Of a stretch of DNA of 9,622 nt, positions 1 to 6,890 are shown piece after piece. Location of the stretch: assembly GCA_030608865.1 (NCBI GenBank), contig JAUWDI010000024.1:1-9622 (forward strand), given 5' to 3'. Below the pieces are notes generated by a model that did not search any database, was not told the DNA's origin, and saw only the letters and a list, made by a program, of their open reading frames with translations. The position numbers and the translations under genes were made by a program. The DNA comes from Anaerolineales bacterium (GTDB lineage Bacteria > Chloroflexota > Anaerolineae > Anaerolineales > E44-bin32). Every line of letters begins with the position of its first letter. The first letter of the stretch is position 1.

Positions 1-1517
1 GTGCTCGCCAGACCCTGCAAGGCATAGCGAGCCAATACAGAAATCGGCGTGTCTTCTTTCCTTGTGTCCAGCCCCGCCTCTATCCGCCCCAGATCTAGCA
101 GGTCGGCCACAAGGCGGGAGATTTGCTCAACGCTCAACCTCACCCGGTGCACAAATTCCTGCTGCTGATCCGTGAGGGGTCCCGCTTGATCGACAAGCTC
201 GATATAACCGAGTATTGCTGTGAGCGGCGACCGAAGGTCATGCGAGACCGTTGTCACAAACTCGGATTTTATCCGGTCGAGTTTTTTTAGATGCGTGATG
301 TCATACATCAATACAGACTGACCAACGCCCGGGATTGGGGTGCGGTGCAGGTTGAACACTCGCCCGTCCGATAGGGTGATCTCATCGCGACGCGTGGACG
401 GTCCAGGCGAGCGGAGCAGTTCCAAGAGAAGGGGTTCATCAAATGCTTCAACTACAGAGCGCCCAATGAAGTCTTCTTTGATGTTAAATGCCTCTCGCGC
501 TGTGTAATTAATCAGCAACAGTCGATTCTCATTATCGACGACGATAACGCCATTTTCAGTTTGCGTGAGGAGTGTTTCAAGTTTGGAGCGTTCAGCTTCA
601 GTCCGATTGTATAGTTGTGCGTTCTCAATCGCGATAGCGGCGTAGTCCGCCATTGCCATCATTACCGTAACGTCATCCTGACAGAGGACTCGGCCCGCCT
701 TACGGTTATCCACCCCAAGGACGCCGATCGTTTTCCCCCGCACTTGCAAGGGGACATAGATTAACGAGTGGACCAAGTACGCCGTTTTGATTTTTTGAGG
801 AGAGCCTTCATCGAGCAGTATTGGCTCGCCTATTTCCATCACCTGCCCGGCGAGAGAATCGCGCACATGCAGTCTGAAGGTGCTCGCGAAATCTTCATCG
901 AAGTTCTGAGAAGCGCGCATGTAGAGTTCGCCAGATTCTTCATCTATTAGCAGCAGACTCCCCTCCTCCGCTCCCGTGAGTTTCACCGCGGCTTCCACCA
1001 CTGTTGTGAGCACCGTATCAATTTCCAAGAGGGCAGTAACCGTGCGCCCGATGAGGGCGAGCGTTTCTAATTCATACAGACGCCGCTCAAGCAACTTGGC
1101 GTCTCCATGAGTTTTTTCTCCAACCCGTCGCAGATCCTGCAGACGTCTACCCCGTTTAACGGCTCGCCCAACGGCCGAAAGCAAGTGCTCTGCCTCAAAG
1201 GGCTTTGTTAGAAAATCCACAGCGCCAGCACGCATGGATTCCAGCACAAGCTGGCTGGTTGCATCACTTGTCATCAGAATAACTGGAACTTCCGGGAAGT
1301 CGTGCTGCAGACTTTTTATTAGCTCAAGGCCGGTGAGGTTGGGCATCCGATAGTCCGTCAACACCAAATCCGGCTGCAGTTCACCAACCAGGGCGAGCGC
1401 GGACATTCCATCCCCAACGGAATGTACAGAATAACCGGCCGGCTTGAGGATAGCCTCCTTAATGGACCGTCGGATGTCTCCATTGTCCTCAACGAGAAGA
1501 ATTATTTCCCCGCTCAC
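1..1517 (-). CDS. Hybrid sensor histidine kinase, receiver-GAF-PAS-HisKA (3' part outside window)
   Basis: This is a signalling histidine kinase, open for 505 codons from its start to the window edge, so the ATP-binding HATPase_c domain expected next is not visible. Receiver at about residues 4-125: acidic pair E10/D11, phospho-acceptor D55 in LTDYRMPNLTG, T83 and K105 (TKPF). GAF at about 145-308, ending in ADYAAIAIENAQLY. PAS at about 313-410, starting near ENGVIVVD. HisKA at about 414-480 with H-box SHDLRSPL, H426 being the predicted autophosphorylation site. No membrane segment is seen, so it is probably cytosolic. The start is GTG: it is the only usual start codon between the in-frame stop and the receiver, with AAAGGA about 10 nt upstream. 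It lies 92 bp downstream of the receiver-GAF gene on the same strand, probably co-transcribed. An N-terminal receiver suggests that another kinase feeds phosphate or signal into it (inference). Confidence 0.9.
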   Translation of the reverse strand, partial: MSGEIILLVEDNGDIRRSIKEAILKPAGYSVHSVGDGMSALALVGELQPDLVLTDYRMPNLTGLELIKSLQHDFPEVPVILMTSDATSQLVLESMRAGAVDFLTKPFEAEHLLSAVGRAVKRGRRLQDLRRVGEKTHGDAKLLERRLYELETLALIGRTVTALLEIDTVLTTVVEAAVKLTGAEEGSLLLIDEESGELYMRASQNFDEDFASTFRLHVRDSLAGQVMEIGEPILLDEGSPQKIKTAYLVHSLIYVPLQVRGKTIGVLGVDNRKAGRVLCQDDVTVMMAMADYAAIAIENAQLYNRTEAERSKLETLLTQTENGVIVVDNENRLLLINYTAREAFNIKEDFIGRSVVEAFDEPLLLELLRSPGPSTRRDEITLSDGRVFNLHRTPIPGVGQSVLMYDITHLKKLDRIKSEFVTTVSHDLRSPLTAILGYIELVDQAGPLTDQQQEFVHRVRLSVEQISRLVADLLDLGRIEAGLDTRKEDTPISVLARYALQGLAS

Positions 1518-1609
1518 TCCTTGGTTATCCTTTCATTGTTTTTGAATTGCAGGGTAATAGAAGGTTTGGCCTTTAACATCACAGAGGGCTATTTGATTAT
1601 CCAGAGATC

Positions 1610-2785
1610 TTACGGAGCGGGATCTCCGGACCTCTCATCTACAATGTCGGAAATTCCATCCAAGACGGATTCGATATCATTCATAACTGTGCCGAGCTCT
1701 TTGGATAATCTTGCGGCCTGGCGCTTGCCCATCAAGCTGGCAATCTCAGCTTGCGCCGCCCGTAAATTGCGGTGAACATCCTTCAGCCACTTCGCGTCAA
1801 CCTGGTCCCGCTCTGTCGAGCGTTGAATTTCTCTCTCAAGCCGCTGGGCGCGATCTTCTAAGGCCTCGAACAATCTGGCGTTCACGAGAGAAATAGAGGC
1901 GTAGTCAGCGACCGCCTCCAACATCACCAGTTGCCTTTCTGTGAACGGTCTTGGAGCTTTACGCCCCACACTGATCACTCCAACAGGTTGATCCTTGACG
2001 CTAATAGGGGCGATGAGGGCTGCGCCTGAGAATTGCGCCAGTTTGAACTTCGTCAGACCTTCTCCATGAATTGCCAGCGCTTCGCCGGAAAGCATGACGA
2101 GCGAGCTGATGCCATCATCCCAGGGTTGATGTAATTTTTTTGTAGCTCCGTTGGGAAGATTCATCTCCGCCCGCAATACAAGCTGCTCTGATCCCTCTTT
2201 CCTGAGTAAAACCCACCCCAGGTCAGCCTCGGTGATATACAGACTACCTTCGATCAATTTTGCAAATAGCTGCCCCTGATGTGTGGTTGAAGTTACCGTT
2301 TTGCCTAGCCCGAATAGAGTTGTCAACTCCCGGACCCGTCGTTCCAATTGACGATTGCTCTCTGCCAACTGCTCAGCCAGTTGTCGATGCTCGCGCCGCA
2401 GTCGGATTTCCTTGACCACCCGCTCTAGCGCGGCGACAAACTCCGCCTCGCGAAACGGCTTCACAAGGTAATCGCGTGCCCCCAGGCGAAACGCCTGGAT
2501 CGCGTCCGTTTCCATTCCCTCAGGCGCAGTGACAATCATCGGCACATCCGTCCCCTGGGAACGCAATGCGACGAGCAGATCCTTCCCGCTCAAACCGGGC
2601 AATGTGAGACTGGCGATGATCAGGTCCGGACCAAACTGCAGCGACTTCTGAATGGCTGTGCTGCTGTCCCCCGCTGTTTCGACCTGATAACCAAGCGGCT
2701 TTAGTATCTGCCGTTCCAGCAGGTCGAGAATATCCGGATCCTCGTCAACAACCAGTATCTTGCCAAGCTTTGCCGTTGTGACCAT
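1610..2785 (-). CDS. Receiver-GAF protein with a degenerate (Ser-for-Asp) receiver
   Basis: A response-regulator-like signalling protein of 391 aa from the chosen start. Receiver at about 8-125: acidic pocket E15/D16 in VVDEDPDI, T86 and K109 (VKPF) are kept, but the phospho-acceptor position in PDLIIASLTLPG is Ser59, so classical phosphorylation is unlikely. A coiled-coil stretch follows at about 125-158, then a GAF domain at about 155-305 ending in ADYASISLVNARLF, much like the GAF end of the downstream kinase. The C-terminal 80 residues are helical and charged, with no DNA-binding or enzymatic output domain recognised. It probably acts in the cytosol as a regulatory or scaffold partner of the adjacent kinase (inference). 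An in-frame ATG 36 bp upstream (2821) would add 12 residues; I prefer 2785 because those residues look non-coding and the receiver begins normally after it. Neither start has a clear Shine-Dalgarno sequence. Confidence 0.88.
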   Translation of the reverse strand: MVTTAKLGKILVVDEDPDILDLLERQILKPLGYQVETAGDSSTAIQKSLQFGPDLIIASLTLPGLSGKDLLVALRSQGTDVPMIVTAPEGMETDAIQAFRLGARDYLVKPFREAEFVAALERVVKEIRLRREHRQLAEQLAESNRQLERRVRELTTLFGLGKTVTSTTHQGQLFAKLIEGSLYITEADLGWVLLRKEGSEQLVLRAEMNLPNGATKKLHQPWDDGISSLVMLSGEALAIHGEGLTKFKLAQFSGAALIAPISVKDQPVGVISVGRKAPRPFTERQLVMLEAVADYASISLVNARLFEALEDRAQRLEREIQRSTERDQVDAKWLKDVHRNLRAAQAEIASLMGKRQAARLSKELGTVMNDIESVLDGISDIVDERSGDPAP

Positions 2786-2791
2786 GAAAGT

Positions 2792-2797
2792 ATGATA
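2792..2797 (-). promoter_or_regulatory. Possible -10 box for the receiver-GAF gene, close enough to give a leaderless transcript
   Basis: The minus strand reads TATCAT, then six bases, then the ATG at 2785. A -10 box this close to the start codon would place the transcription start at or next to the ATG, which would account for the missing ribosome binding site. No convincing -35 is seen. Weak on its own. Confidence 0.25.
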
Positions 2798-2890
2798 GCA
2801 TGGAAATCTATAGGCGCGCATAGTCCCAGGGAATAGAATCCACCCTTCCCAACAGGATAATTAGAATCACCTTAGAAACCCCAAAGTTTC

Positions 2891-2920
2891 TTGACTCGCT
2901 TTCTAGCGCCCGTTTAGAAT
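2891..2920 (+). promoter_or_regulatory. Sigma-70-type promoter of the J-domain gene
   Basis: TTGACT at 2891-2896 and TAGAAT at 2915-2920 are separated by 18 bp, each one mismatch from consensus. Transcription would start near 2927, giving a leader of about 17 nt before the ATG at 2944, with AGGA (2931-2934) nine bases upstream as ribosome binding site. No CIRCE (HrcA) element or sigma-32-like box was seen here. Confidence 0.65.
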
Positions 2921-2943
2921 CAAGCTATCCAGGATGGGCAAGT

Positions 2944-3843
2944 ATGGAATACAAGGACTACTACAAAGTATTAGGGGTCGATCGTTCTGCGAGTAGTGAT
3001 GAGATCAAGCGGATTTATCGAAAACTCGCGCTTAAGTATCACCCCGATAAAAACCCTGGCGACAGCCAGGCCGAAGAGCACTTTAAGGAGATCAACGAAG
3101 CTTACGAAGTATTAGGCGACTCTACGAAGCGCGCGAAATACGACCAACTGGGCTCTTCTTATCGATCATGGGAACGGACCGGCAGTCAGCCGGGCTCTTT
3201 CGATTGGTCTGAATGGATGCAGGGGGGGCAAGGTGGTGGCGTGCGCGTCGACATTGGAGGTTTTTCCGACTTCTTTTCTGCCATCTTCAGTGGTATGAGT
3301 GCTCAACAGCAGGGATATCGCACCCAGAGTCGCAGACTCGGACGCGATATTAAACAACCCGTCACAATTACACTCAGCGAGGCCAATACAGGTACAACCC
3401 GCGTACTAACCATCAACGGGAAAAAAATCGAGGTAACCATCCCACCAGGCTCCCGTACAGGCACAAAGGTGCGCGTGAGCGGACTAGGCGAGGCAGGCGC
3501 ACAGAAGACCGGTGATCTATTTCTCGTGATTACCATCGCGCCCGATGCCCGCTTCAAACTCGAGAAAGATGATCTCTACACAAGGGTGAACGTGGATCTT
3601 TACACCGCCATTCTTGGTGGGGAAGTCGAAGTCCCCACACTGTCCGGCAACGTCGTATTGACCATCCCAGCGGGCAGCCAACCCGATCAAAGTTTCCGCT
3701 TGAAAGGGCGCGGTTTGCCCAATCTTCGAAATAAAAAGAAGCGGGGCGATCTATATGCGCGTTTGGACATCTCCTTGCCACGCAAGCTTAATTCACGGGA
3801 AAGAAAACTCTTCAAAGAACTTGTCAAGCTGAAAGATTCCTAA
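2944..3843 (+). CDS. cbpA: CbpA-type J-domain co-chaperone (DnaJ family without zinc finger)
   Basis: An Hsp40 co-chaperone that would stimulate the ATPase of a DnaK (Hsp70) partner and deliver unfolded clients to it in the cytosol. The J domain covers residues 4-70, with the essential HPD motif at 33-35 (YHPDKNPG). A Gly-rich stretch follows at about 85-105 (QGGQGGG). The two beta-barrel C-terminal substrate-binding domains span about 130-290, with family sequences such as [18 protein letters not shown] and [19 protein letters not shown]. There are no CXXCXGXG zinc-binding repeats, so this is a class II J protein; its 299 aa is close to Escherichia coli CbpA. It is divergent from the sensory genes and followed 145 bp later by htrA. 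No dnaK or grpE is in the window, so it is probably an accessory rather than the housekeeping DnaJ. A G7 run at 3222-3228 encodes part of the Gly-rich linker. Confidence 0.93.
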   Translation: MEYKDYYKVLGVDRSASSDEIKRIYRKLALKYHPDKNPGDSQAEEHFKEINEAYEVLGDSTKRAKYDQLGSSYRSWERTGSQPGSFDWSEWMQGGQGGGVRVDIGGFSDFFSAIFSGMSAQQQGYRTQSRRLGRDIKQPVTITLSEANTGTTRVLTINGKKIEVTIPPGSRTGTKVRVSGLGEAGAQKTGDLFLVITIAPDARFKLEKDDLYTRVNVDLYTAILGGEVEVPTLSGNVVLTIPAGSQPDQSFRLKGRGLPNLRNKKKRGDLYARLDISLPRKLNSRERKLFKELVKLKDS

Positions 3844-3913
3844 TGCAAATGCAACGATGCTCACCTTCGAAGTATATGAAACGGTTTCCCAATCCATGTA
3901 TGCTGGCTGGATA

Positions 3914-3932
3914 TCAACTTGGTCTCAACTTG
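3914..3932 (+). repeat. Tandem 8-bp direct repeat upstream of htrA
   Basis: TCAACTTG occurs at 3914-3921 and again at 3925-3932, a period of 11 bp, about one helical turn. It lies 57-75 bp upstream of the htrA ATG in the gap after the J-domain gene. Same-face direct repeats of this kind can bind a regulator, but no clear promoter was found beside them. The role is unproven. Confidence 0.4.
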
Positions 3933-3988
3933 CATTCCTCCTCCAGCGCAAACAACTGGCAGGGGTGCAAATACACAACGAGGTAGCA

Positions 3989-5194
3989 ATGAAAACACGA
4001 ATTCTTGTGACGGTCGCGGTAGCGCTTAGCCTTTCAATTCTGGCTTGTAGTTGGCAACTTGTCCCCCCCCTACAAGCCGATCCGACCACCATCCCCACTA
4101 CTTCACTCTCAGTTGCTACTCCATTAGATAGTGCAGCAACGGAGCTGGTCATAGCTGGCAGGACGTCAATCACCAGCGATGACCTCACCGGACTCTACGA
4201 ACGAGTTAACCCGGGCGTGGTAACGATCTGGATTTTCGCGGAGAGTGATGCTCCTCATGAAGTCTCTATCCCTCGCGGGCAGGGCTCTGGGTTCGTAATC
4301 GATCGCGAAGGACACATTGTCACCAACCAGCATGTTATTGCCGGAGCAAATGCAATAGAAGTTGACTTCACCTCCGGCATGAAGGTATGGGCCGAATTGG
4401 TCGGCGTCGACCCCGACTCGGACCTTGCTATATTGAAAGTTGATGTTCCCGAAGCCGATCTCGTCCCGATTCCCCTGGGGGATTCAGACTTAATAAAGGT
4501 GGGGGAATTTGTCGCTGCAATCGGAAACCCTTTCGGTCTGCAAGGTACAATGACGGCCGGCATTGTATCCGCCGTTGGACGGTCACTTGAGTCGGAGCAC
4601 CTTACACCCGAGGGACTCAGATTTTCAGCCGGAGACCTGATCCAAACGGACGCAGCGATCAACCCCGGCAACTCCGGAGGCCCACTCTTGAACCTCAGTG
4701 GTCAGGTAATAGGAATTAACCGGGCCATACATACCGAGACTTTCACGGTTGATGGCAGCGCCGCCAACTCTGGGGTGGGCTTTGCCATCCCGGTGAACAT
4801 CCTTCGGCGCGTTGCTCCGGCAATAATCGGTGACGGCCACTATGACTACCCCTACCTTGGTGTGTCCAGCCTGAACGATCAGCTTTGGAATTTAAAAGTA
4901 ATTGAAGCGTTGGGCTTCGGCTCCCATATGTTCGGCGCATACATCACAGAGGTCGTCCCTGGCGGACCTGCCGACGATGCTGGATTGCGCGGCGGCAGTA
5001 AGGAGACATCTATCCCTGGACTCTTGGCTGGCGGCGATTTGCTCGTCGCCATTGATGGGCAAACCATTCGTCAGTTCGACGACATGTTGTCTTATCTTTT
5101 CAAGCACACAGAAGCGGGGCAGGATGTTGTTTTAACTGTAATTCGCGACAATGAGGAGATGAACGTCACGCTCACTATTGGAGCCCGCCCTTAA
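3989..5194 (+). CDS. htrA: HtrA/Deg-family serine protease with one PDZ domain, lipoprotein-like signal
   Basis: A trypsin-like serine protease (S1C) of 401 aa that would degrade or chaperone misfolded envelope proteins outside the cytoplasmic membrane. A basic start and hydrophobic segment lead to a lipobox-like ILAC at residues 17-20, so C20 may be lipid-anchored. A Pro/Thr/Ser-rich linker runs to about residue 60. The catalytic triad is complete: H115 in TNQHVIAG, D145 in DSDLAILKV and S229 in NPGNSGGPL. One PDZ domain spans about 289-399, with a Gly-rich insertion (near LRGGSKETSIPGLLAGGD) before the conserved GDLLVAIDG. The start at 3989 is preferred because GAGG sits five bases upstream and the signal peptide begins there; an in-frame ATG at 3857 would add 44 residues with no signal character. 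It lies 145 bp after the J-domain gene, perhaps co-transcribed, and ends nine bases before a strong hairpin. Confidence 0.95.
   Translation: MKTRILVTVAVALSLSILACSWQLVPPLQADPTTIPTTSLSVATPLDSAATELVIAGRTSITSDDLTGLYERVNPGVVTIWIFAESDAPHEVSIPRGQGSGFVIDREGHIVTNQHVIAGANAIEVDFTSGMKVWAELVGVDPDSDLAILKVDVPEADLVPIPLGDSDLIKVGEFVAAIGNPFGLQGTMTAGIVSAVGRSLESEHLTPEGLRFSAGDLIQTDAAINPGNSGGPLLNLSGQVIGINRAIHTETFTVDGSAANSGVGFAIPVNILRRVAPAIIGDGHYDYPYLGVSSLNDQLWNLKVIEALGFGSHMFGAYITEVVPGGPADDAGLRGGSKETSIPGLLAGGDLLVAIDGQTIRQFDDMLSYLFKHTEAGQDVVLTVIRDNEEMNVTLTIGARP
4042..4078 (+). repeat. Inverted repeat flanking a C8 tract inside the 5' end of htrA
   Basis: GGCTTGTAG at 4042-4050 and CTACAAGCC at 4070-4078 are perfect 9-bp inverted arms around a 19-nt loop. 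The loop is mostly a run of C: the C8 tract is 4063-4070, its last C being the first base of the right arm. This lies over and just after the lipobox Cys codon of htrA. The mRNA could form a stem-loop here, and the homopolymer is prone to slippage. Confidence 0.55.
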
Positions 5195-5203
5195 TAAATA
5201 AAA

Positions 5204-5235
5204 ACGGCTCCCGCCAACATGATGCCGGGAGCCGT
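5204..5235 (-). terminator. Strong intrinsic terminator between convergent genes
   Basis: ACGGCTCCCG (5204-5213) and CGGGAGCCGT (5226-5235) form a perfect 10-bp GC-rich stem with a 12-nt loop. On the minus strand it is followed by a T-rich run (TTTTATTTATT), so it is a classical terminator for the two-gene unit ending at 5254, 18 nt after that stop. It also lies nine bases after the htrA stop and may stop plus-strand transcripts, but the plus side lacks a T tract. Confidence 0.85.
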
Positions 5236-5253
5236 ATATGTCGAAGATGCTTA

Positions 5254-5904
5254 CTATCTAAATAACGATCGTTCAAGAGAGAGAAGGCTTTTCGCCAGGA
5301 TTTCTAGATCGAGACTCGCCGCGGCCTCATTCGTGTCAATTTCTCCTGGGACGAGTTCAAGGCGCTTAATCAAATCCCCCAATGTATCAGCATCTGCAGC
5401 GCTGAGCATTTTCTCAAACTCTAATAAACTAGCCCTGGTTCCTATAAGAGCAGCTTTGGCCGCGACCGTATCCCCCTGGGCAAGCGCAAGCTGAGCTGAA
5501 GTCACTTCGAACAGAACAATGAGAAGCTGCCGGTGCGACTCGCTTGTGTTAAGCGAATCCGAAAATTGCTCATTCTCCGCCGGCAACGATCTCAGGTCCT
5601 CAAGTTCGGATTCCAACGACTCGATTTCAATCCGCGCCTTCTCAAGCTCGATGGTCAACGGGCCAACTTGGTAAAACCACGTCGCTACCAGACCCAGAGC
5701 GAATAAAACGACTGCGCAAAGAGTCCAAAACAGGAACCGTCTCAGGCGGCGCTTGGGCTTCACCGGCTCTGATGGAGCTTCAGCTTCTTTAGATATTTCC
5801 TGCTTTGTTTCCGTTACAGGCTTCTCAGCTTCCACAACTTCGACGTCAGGAGCTTCTATCTTGATCTCCGGTTCGTCGTTAGCCTGGATACCTTCTTCAT
5901 TCAT
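5254..5904 (-). CDS. Single-pass membrane protein with coiled coil (second of a paired set)
   Basis: Not assignable to a named family with confidence. The 216-aa protein has an acidic, Glu/Pro-rich, probably disordered N-terminus (1-50), a basic stop KPKRRLRR, and one membrane helix at about 57-78 (LFWTLCAVVLFALGLVATWF). A coiled coil follows at about 83-108, then helical segments including LIVLFEVTSAQLALAQGDT and a closing helix at the C-terminus. The basic patch before the helix predicts N-inside topology with the helical part outside the membrane. ATG 5904 is chosen over the adjacent in-frame TTG because GGAGA stands about six bases upstream. It lies 33 bp downstream of a gene with the same layout, on the same strand, and ends at a strong terminator. 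The layout, and the helical part with its QLALAQGD-type phrase, recall the HemX family (PF04375), but only as a loose resemblance; no heme pathway genes are nearby. Confidence 0.85.
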   Translation of the reverse strand: MNEEGIQANDEPEIKIEAPDVEVVEAEKPVTETKQEISKEAEAPSEPVKPKRRLRRFLFWTLCAVVLFALGLVATWFYQVGPLTIELEKARIEIESLESELEDLRSLPAENEQFSDSLNTSESHRQLLIVLFEVTSAQLALAQGDTVAAKAALIGTRASLLEFEKMLSAADADTLGDLIKRLELVPGEIDTNEAAASLDLEILAKSLLSLERSLFR

Positions 5905-5937
5905 CAAAGCTCTCCTCGCGACCTCATTCTCTACACA

Positions 5938-6687
5938 TTAATCAGCGTTAGAATTCTCGGGGTCTGTTACTACGATCAATAGCTTCCATGCAATCTCTAT
6001 CTCGTCCTCGGCGATTGTAGGTTGTGTGCGGATATCCTCAAGTGCAATGTCCAATCGGCTCACAATCTCGTCGAGAACCGTAACGCTATCTCCAAATGTT
6101 TCCTCTCCACGCCATTTCTCCGCTAGGACGGAAACCATTACCCGGGCGGATGTCACGTCTTCACTTGCCTGTCCCAAATTATCTTCGGACAGCCAGAATT
6201 GTGCCCGCGAGAGAAGGGTCATCGCCCGGATCAATTGCAGCTGACCCTGCATCTCATCGATGGGTTGACCCACTTCAGAGAGCGATACTTCAAATGTATC
6301 CAAGCGATCTGTCAGTACCGCTAGTTCGGCCGCCAGCACAGTCATCTGCTCAGTAATCGCCTCTGAGTGAGAGGCGCTTAAATCTGCACCGTCATTGATA
6401 AGTCTCTCAAGTCCAGACTGCTGTTCCTCAATTTCCAGATCTCTTTCAGCTAAGTCTAAACGCAGCTGTGCAACTTCTTCTTGGTAATCCTCTACTTGCT
6501 GATCGTATGATGGACCAGGTCCAACTGCAATCCGGTAGAGCGTTACCCCTCCAAAATAAAGCCCCAATCCGATAGCAAGCCCCACCATGATTGCTACGAA
6601 CAGGCGTAGGAATACCTTTAGCGCTCGAGAAAACGGGTTGCTTGTGGGTTTTTCGCTGCTTGAAGTGCTGTTTTCAGAGTTCTCCAT
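5938..6687 (-). CDS. Single-pass membrane protein with coiled coil (first of a paired set)
   Basis: Not recognised as a named protein. It is 249 aa with a Ser/Thr/Asn-rich cytoplasmic N-terminus (1-18), a basic flank (SRALKVFLR) and one membrane helix at about 27-52 (LFVAIMVGLAIGLGLYFGG within it). A strongly charged coiled coil follows at about 62-97 (QQVEDYQEEVAQLRLDLAER), then a largely helical C-terminal part. That part includes LQLIRAMTLLSRAQFWLSED, which lines up by eye with the equivalent helix of the downstream gene product. Start ATG 6687 has GAGGA about nine bases upstream; a TTG three codons earlier is the alternative. It is the first gene of a two-gene unit, with a candidate promoter at 6764-6793. 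Co-transcription and matching architecture suggest the two proteins form a hetero-oligomer at the membrane (inference). Confidence 0.85.
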   Translation of the reverse strand: MENSENSTSSSEKPTSNPFSRALKVFLRLFVAIMVGLAIGLGLYFGGVTLYRIAVGPGPSYDQQVEDYQEEVAQLRLDLAERDLEIEEQQSGLERLINDGADLSASHSEAITEQMTVLAAELAVLTDRLDTFEVSLSEVGQPIDEMQGQLQLIRAMTLLSRAQFWLSEDNLGQASEDVTSARVMVSVLAEKWRGEETFGDSVTVLDEIVSRLDIALEDIRTQPTIAEDEIEIAWKLLIVVTDPENSNAD

Positions 6688-6729
6688 AATCTTCAATCCT
6701 CATTATAGAATAGAGCGCGGTGTTGGGAG

Positions 6730-6741
6730 AAAAACGTTTTT
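6730..6741. repeat. 12-bp AT-rich palindrome in the leader of the membrane-protein pair
   Basis: AAAAACGTTTTT is a perfect palindrome at 6730-6741. It lies between the candidate promoter (6764-6793) and the start codon at 6687, so it would be in the transcribed leader. It could be an operator or chance; no partner copy was seen. Confidence 0.3.
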
Positions 6742-6763
6742 ACAAACGACCGCGATCGAGCCG

Positions 6764-6793
6764 ATGTTAATCAAGGTAAGTGAACGGGGTCAA
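6764..6793 (-). promoter_or_regulatory. Candidate promoter of the membrane coiled-coil pair
   Basis: On the minus strand TTGACC (6793-6788) and TAACAT (6769-6764) are spaced 18 bp apart. The -35 has one mismatch and the -10 two mismatches from consensus. Transcription would begin near 6757 and give a leader of about 70 nt, downstream of the Hsp20 terminator. Confidence 0.4.
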
Positions 6794-6842
6794 ATCATCT
6801 CCTAGGTGGGGAATTTCAACCCTCCCAGCCCTGTTAATACAC

Positions 6843-6866
6843 AATGGACGGCTTTCGCCGTCCATT
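6843..6866 (-). terminator. Hairpin terminator after the Hsp20 gene
   Basis: AATGGACGGC (6843-6852) and GCCGTCCATT (6857-6866) form a perfect 10-bp stem closed by a 4-nt loop, 24 nt after the Hsp20 stop. The minus-strand tail (GTGTATTAAC) is only weakly T-rich, so termination strength is uncertain. The plus-strand side has T runs further out at 6879-6892, but no plus-strand gene precedes it. Confidence 0.6.
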
Positions 6867-6890
6867 ATACATCACATATTTTTTGCTTTT

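Noticed and set aside
2786..2821. 12-residue extension of the receiver-GAF protein from ATG 2821
   Set aside because: No ribosome binding site and residues unlike a receiver N-terminus; kept only as an alternative start.
3857..3988. 44-residue N-terminal extension of HtrA from ATG 3857
   Set aside because: The extension lacks signal-peptide character and would bury the obvious signal peptide; ATG 3989 has a good GAGG site five bases upstream.
6702..6707. Perfect TATAAT on the minus strand before the membrane-protein pair
   Set aside because: Transcription from it would start after the ribosome binding site GAGGA and no -35 lies at the right distance; the TTGACC/TAACAT pair further upstream is preferred.
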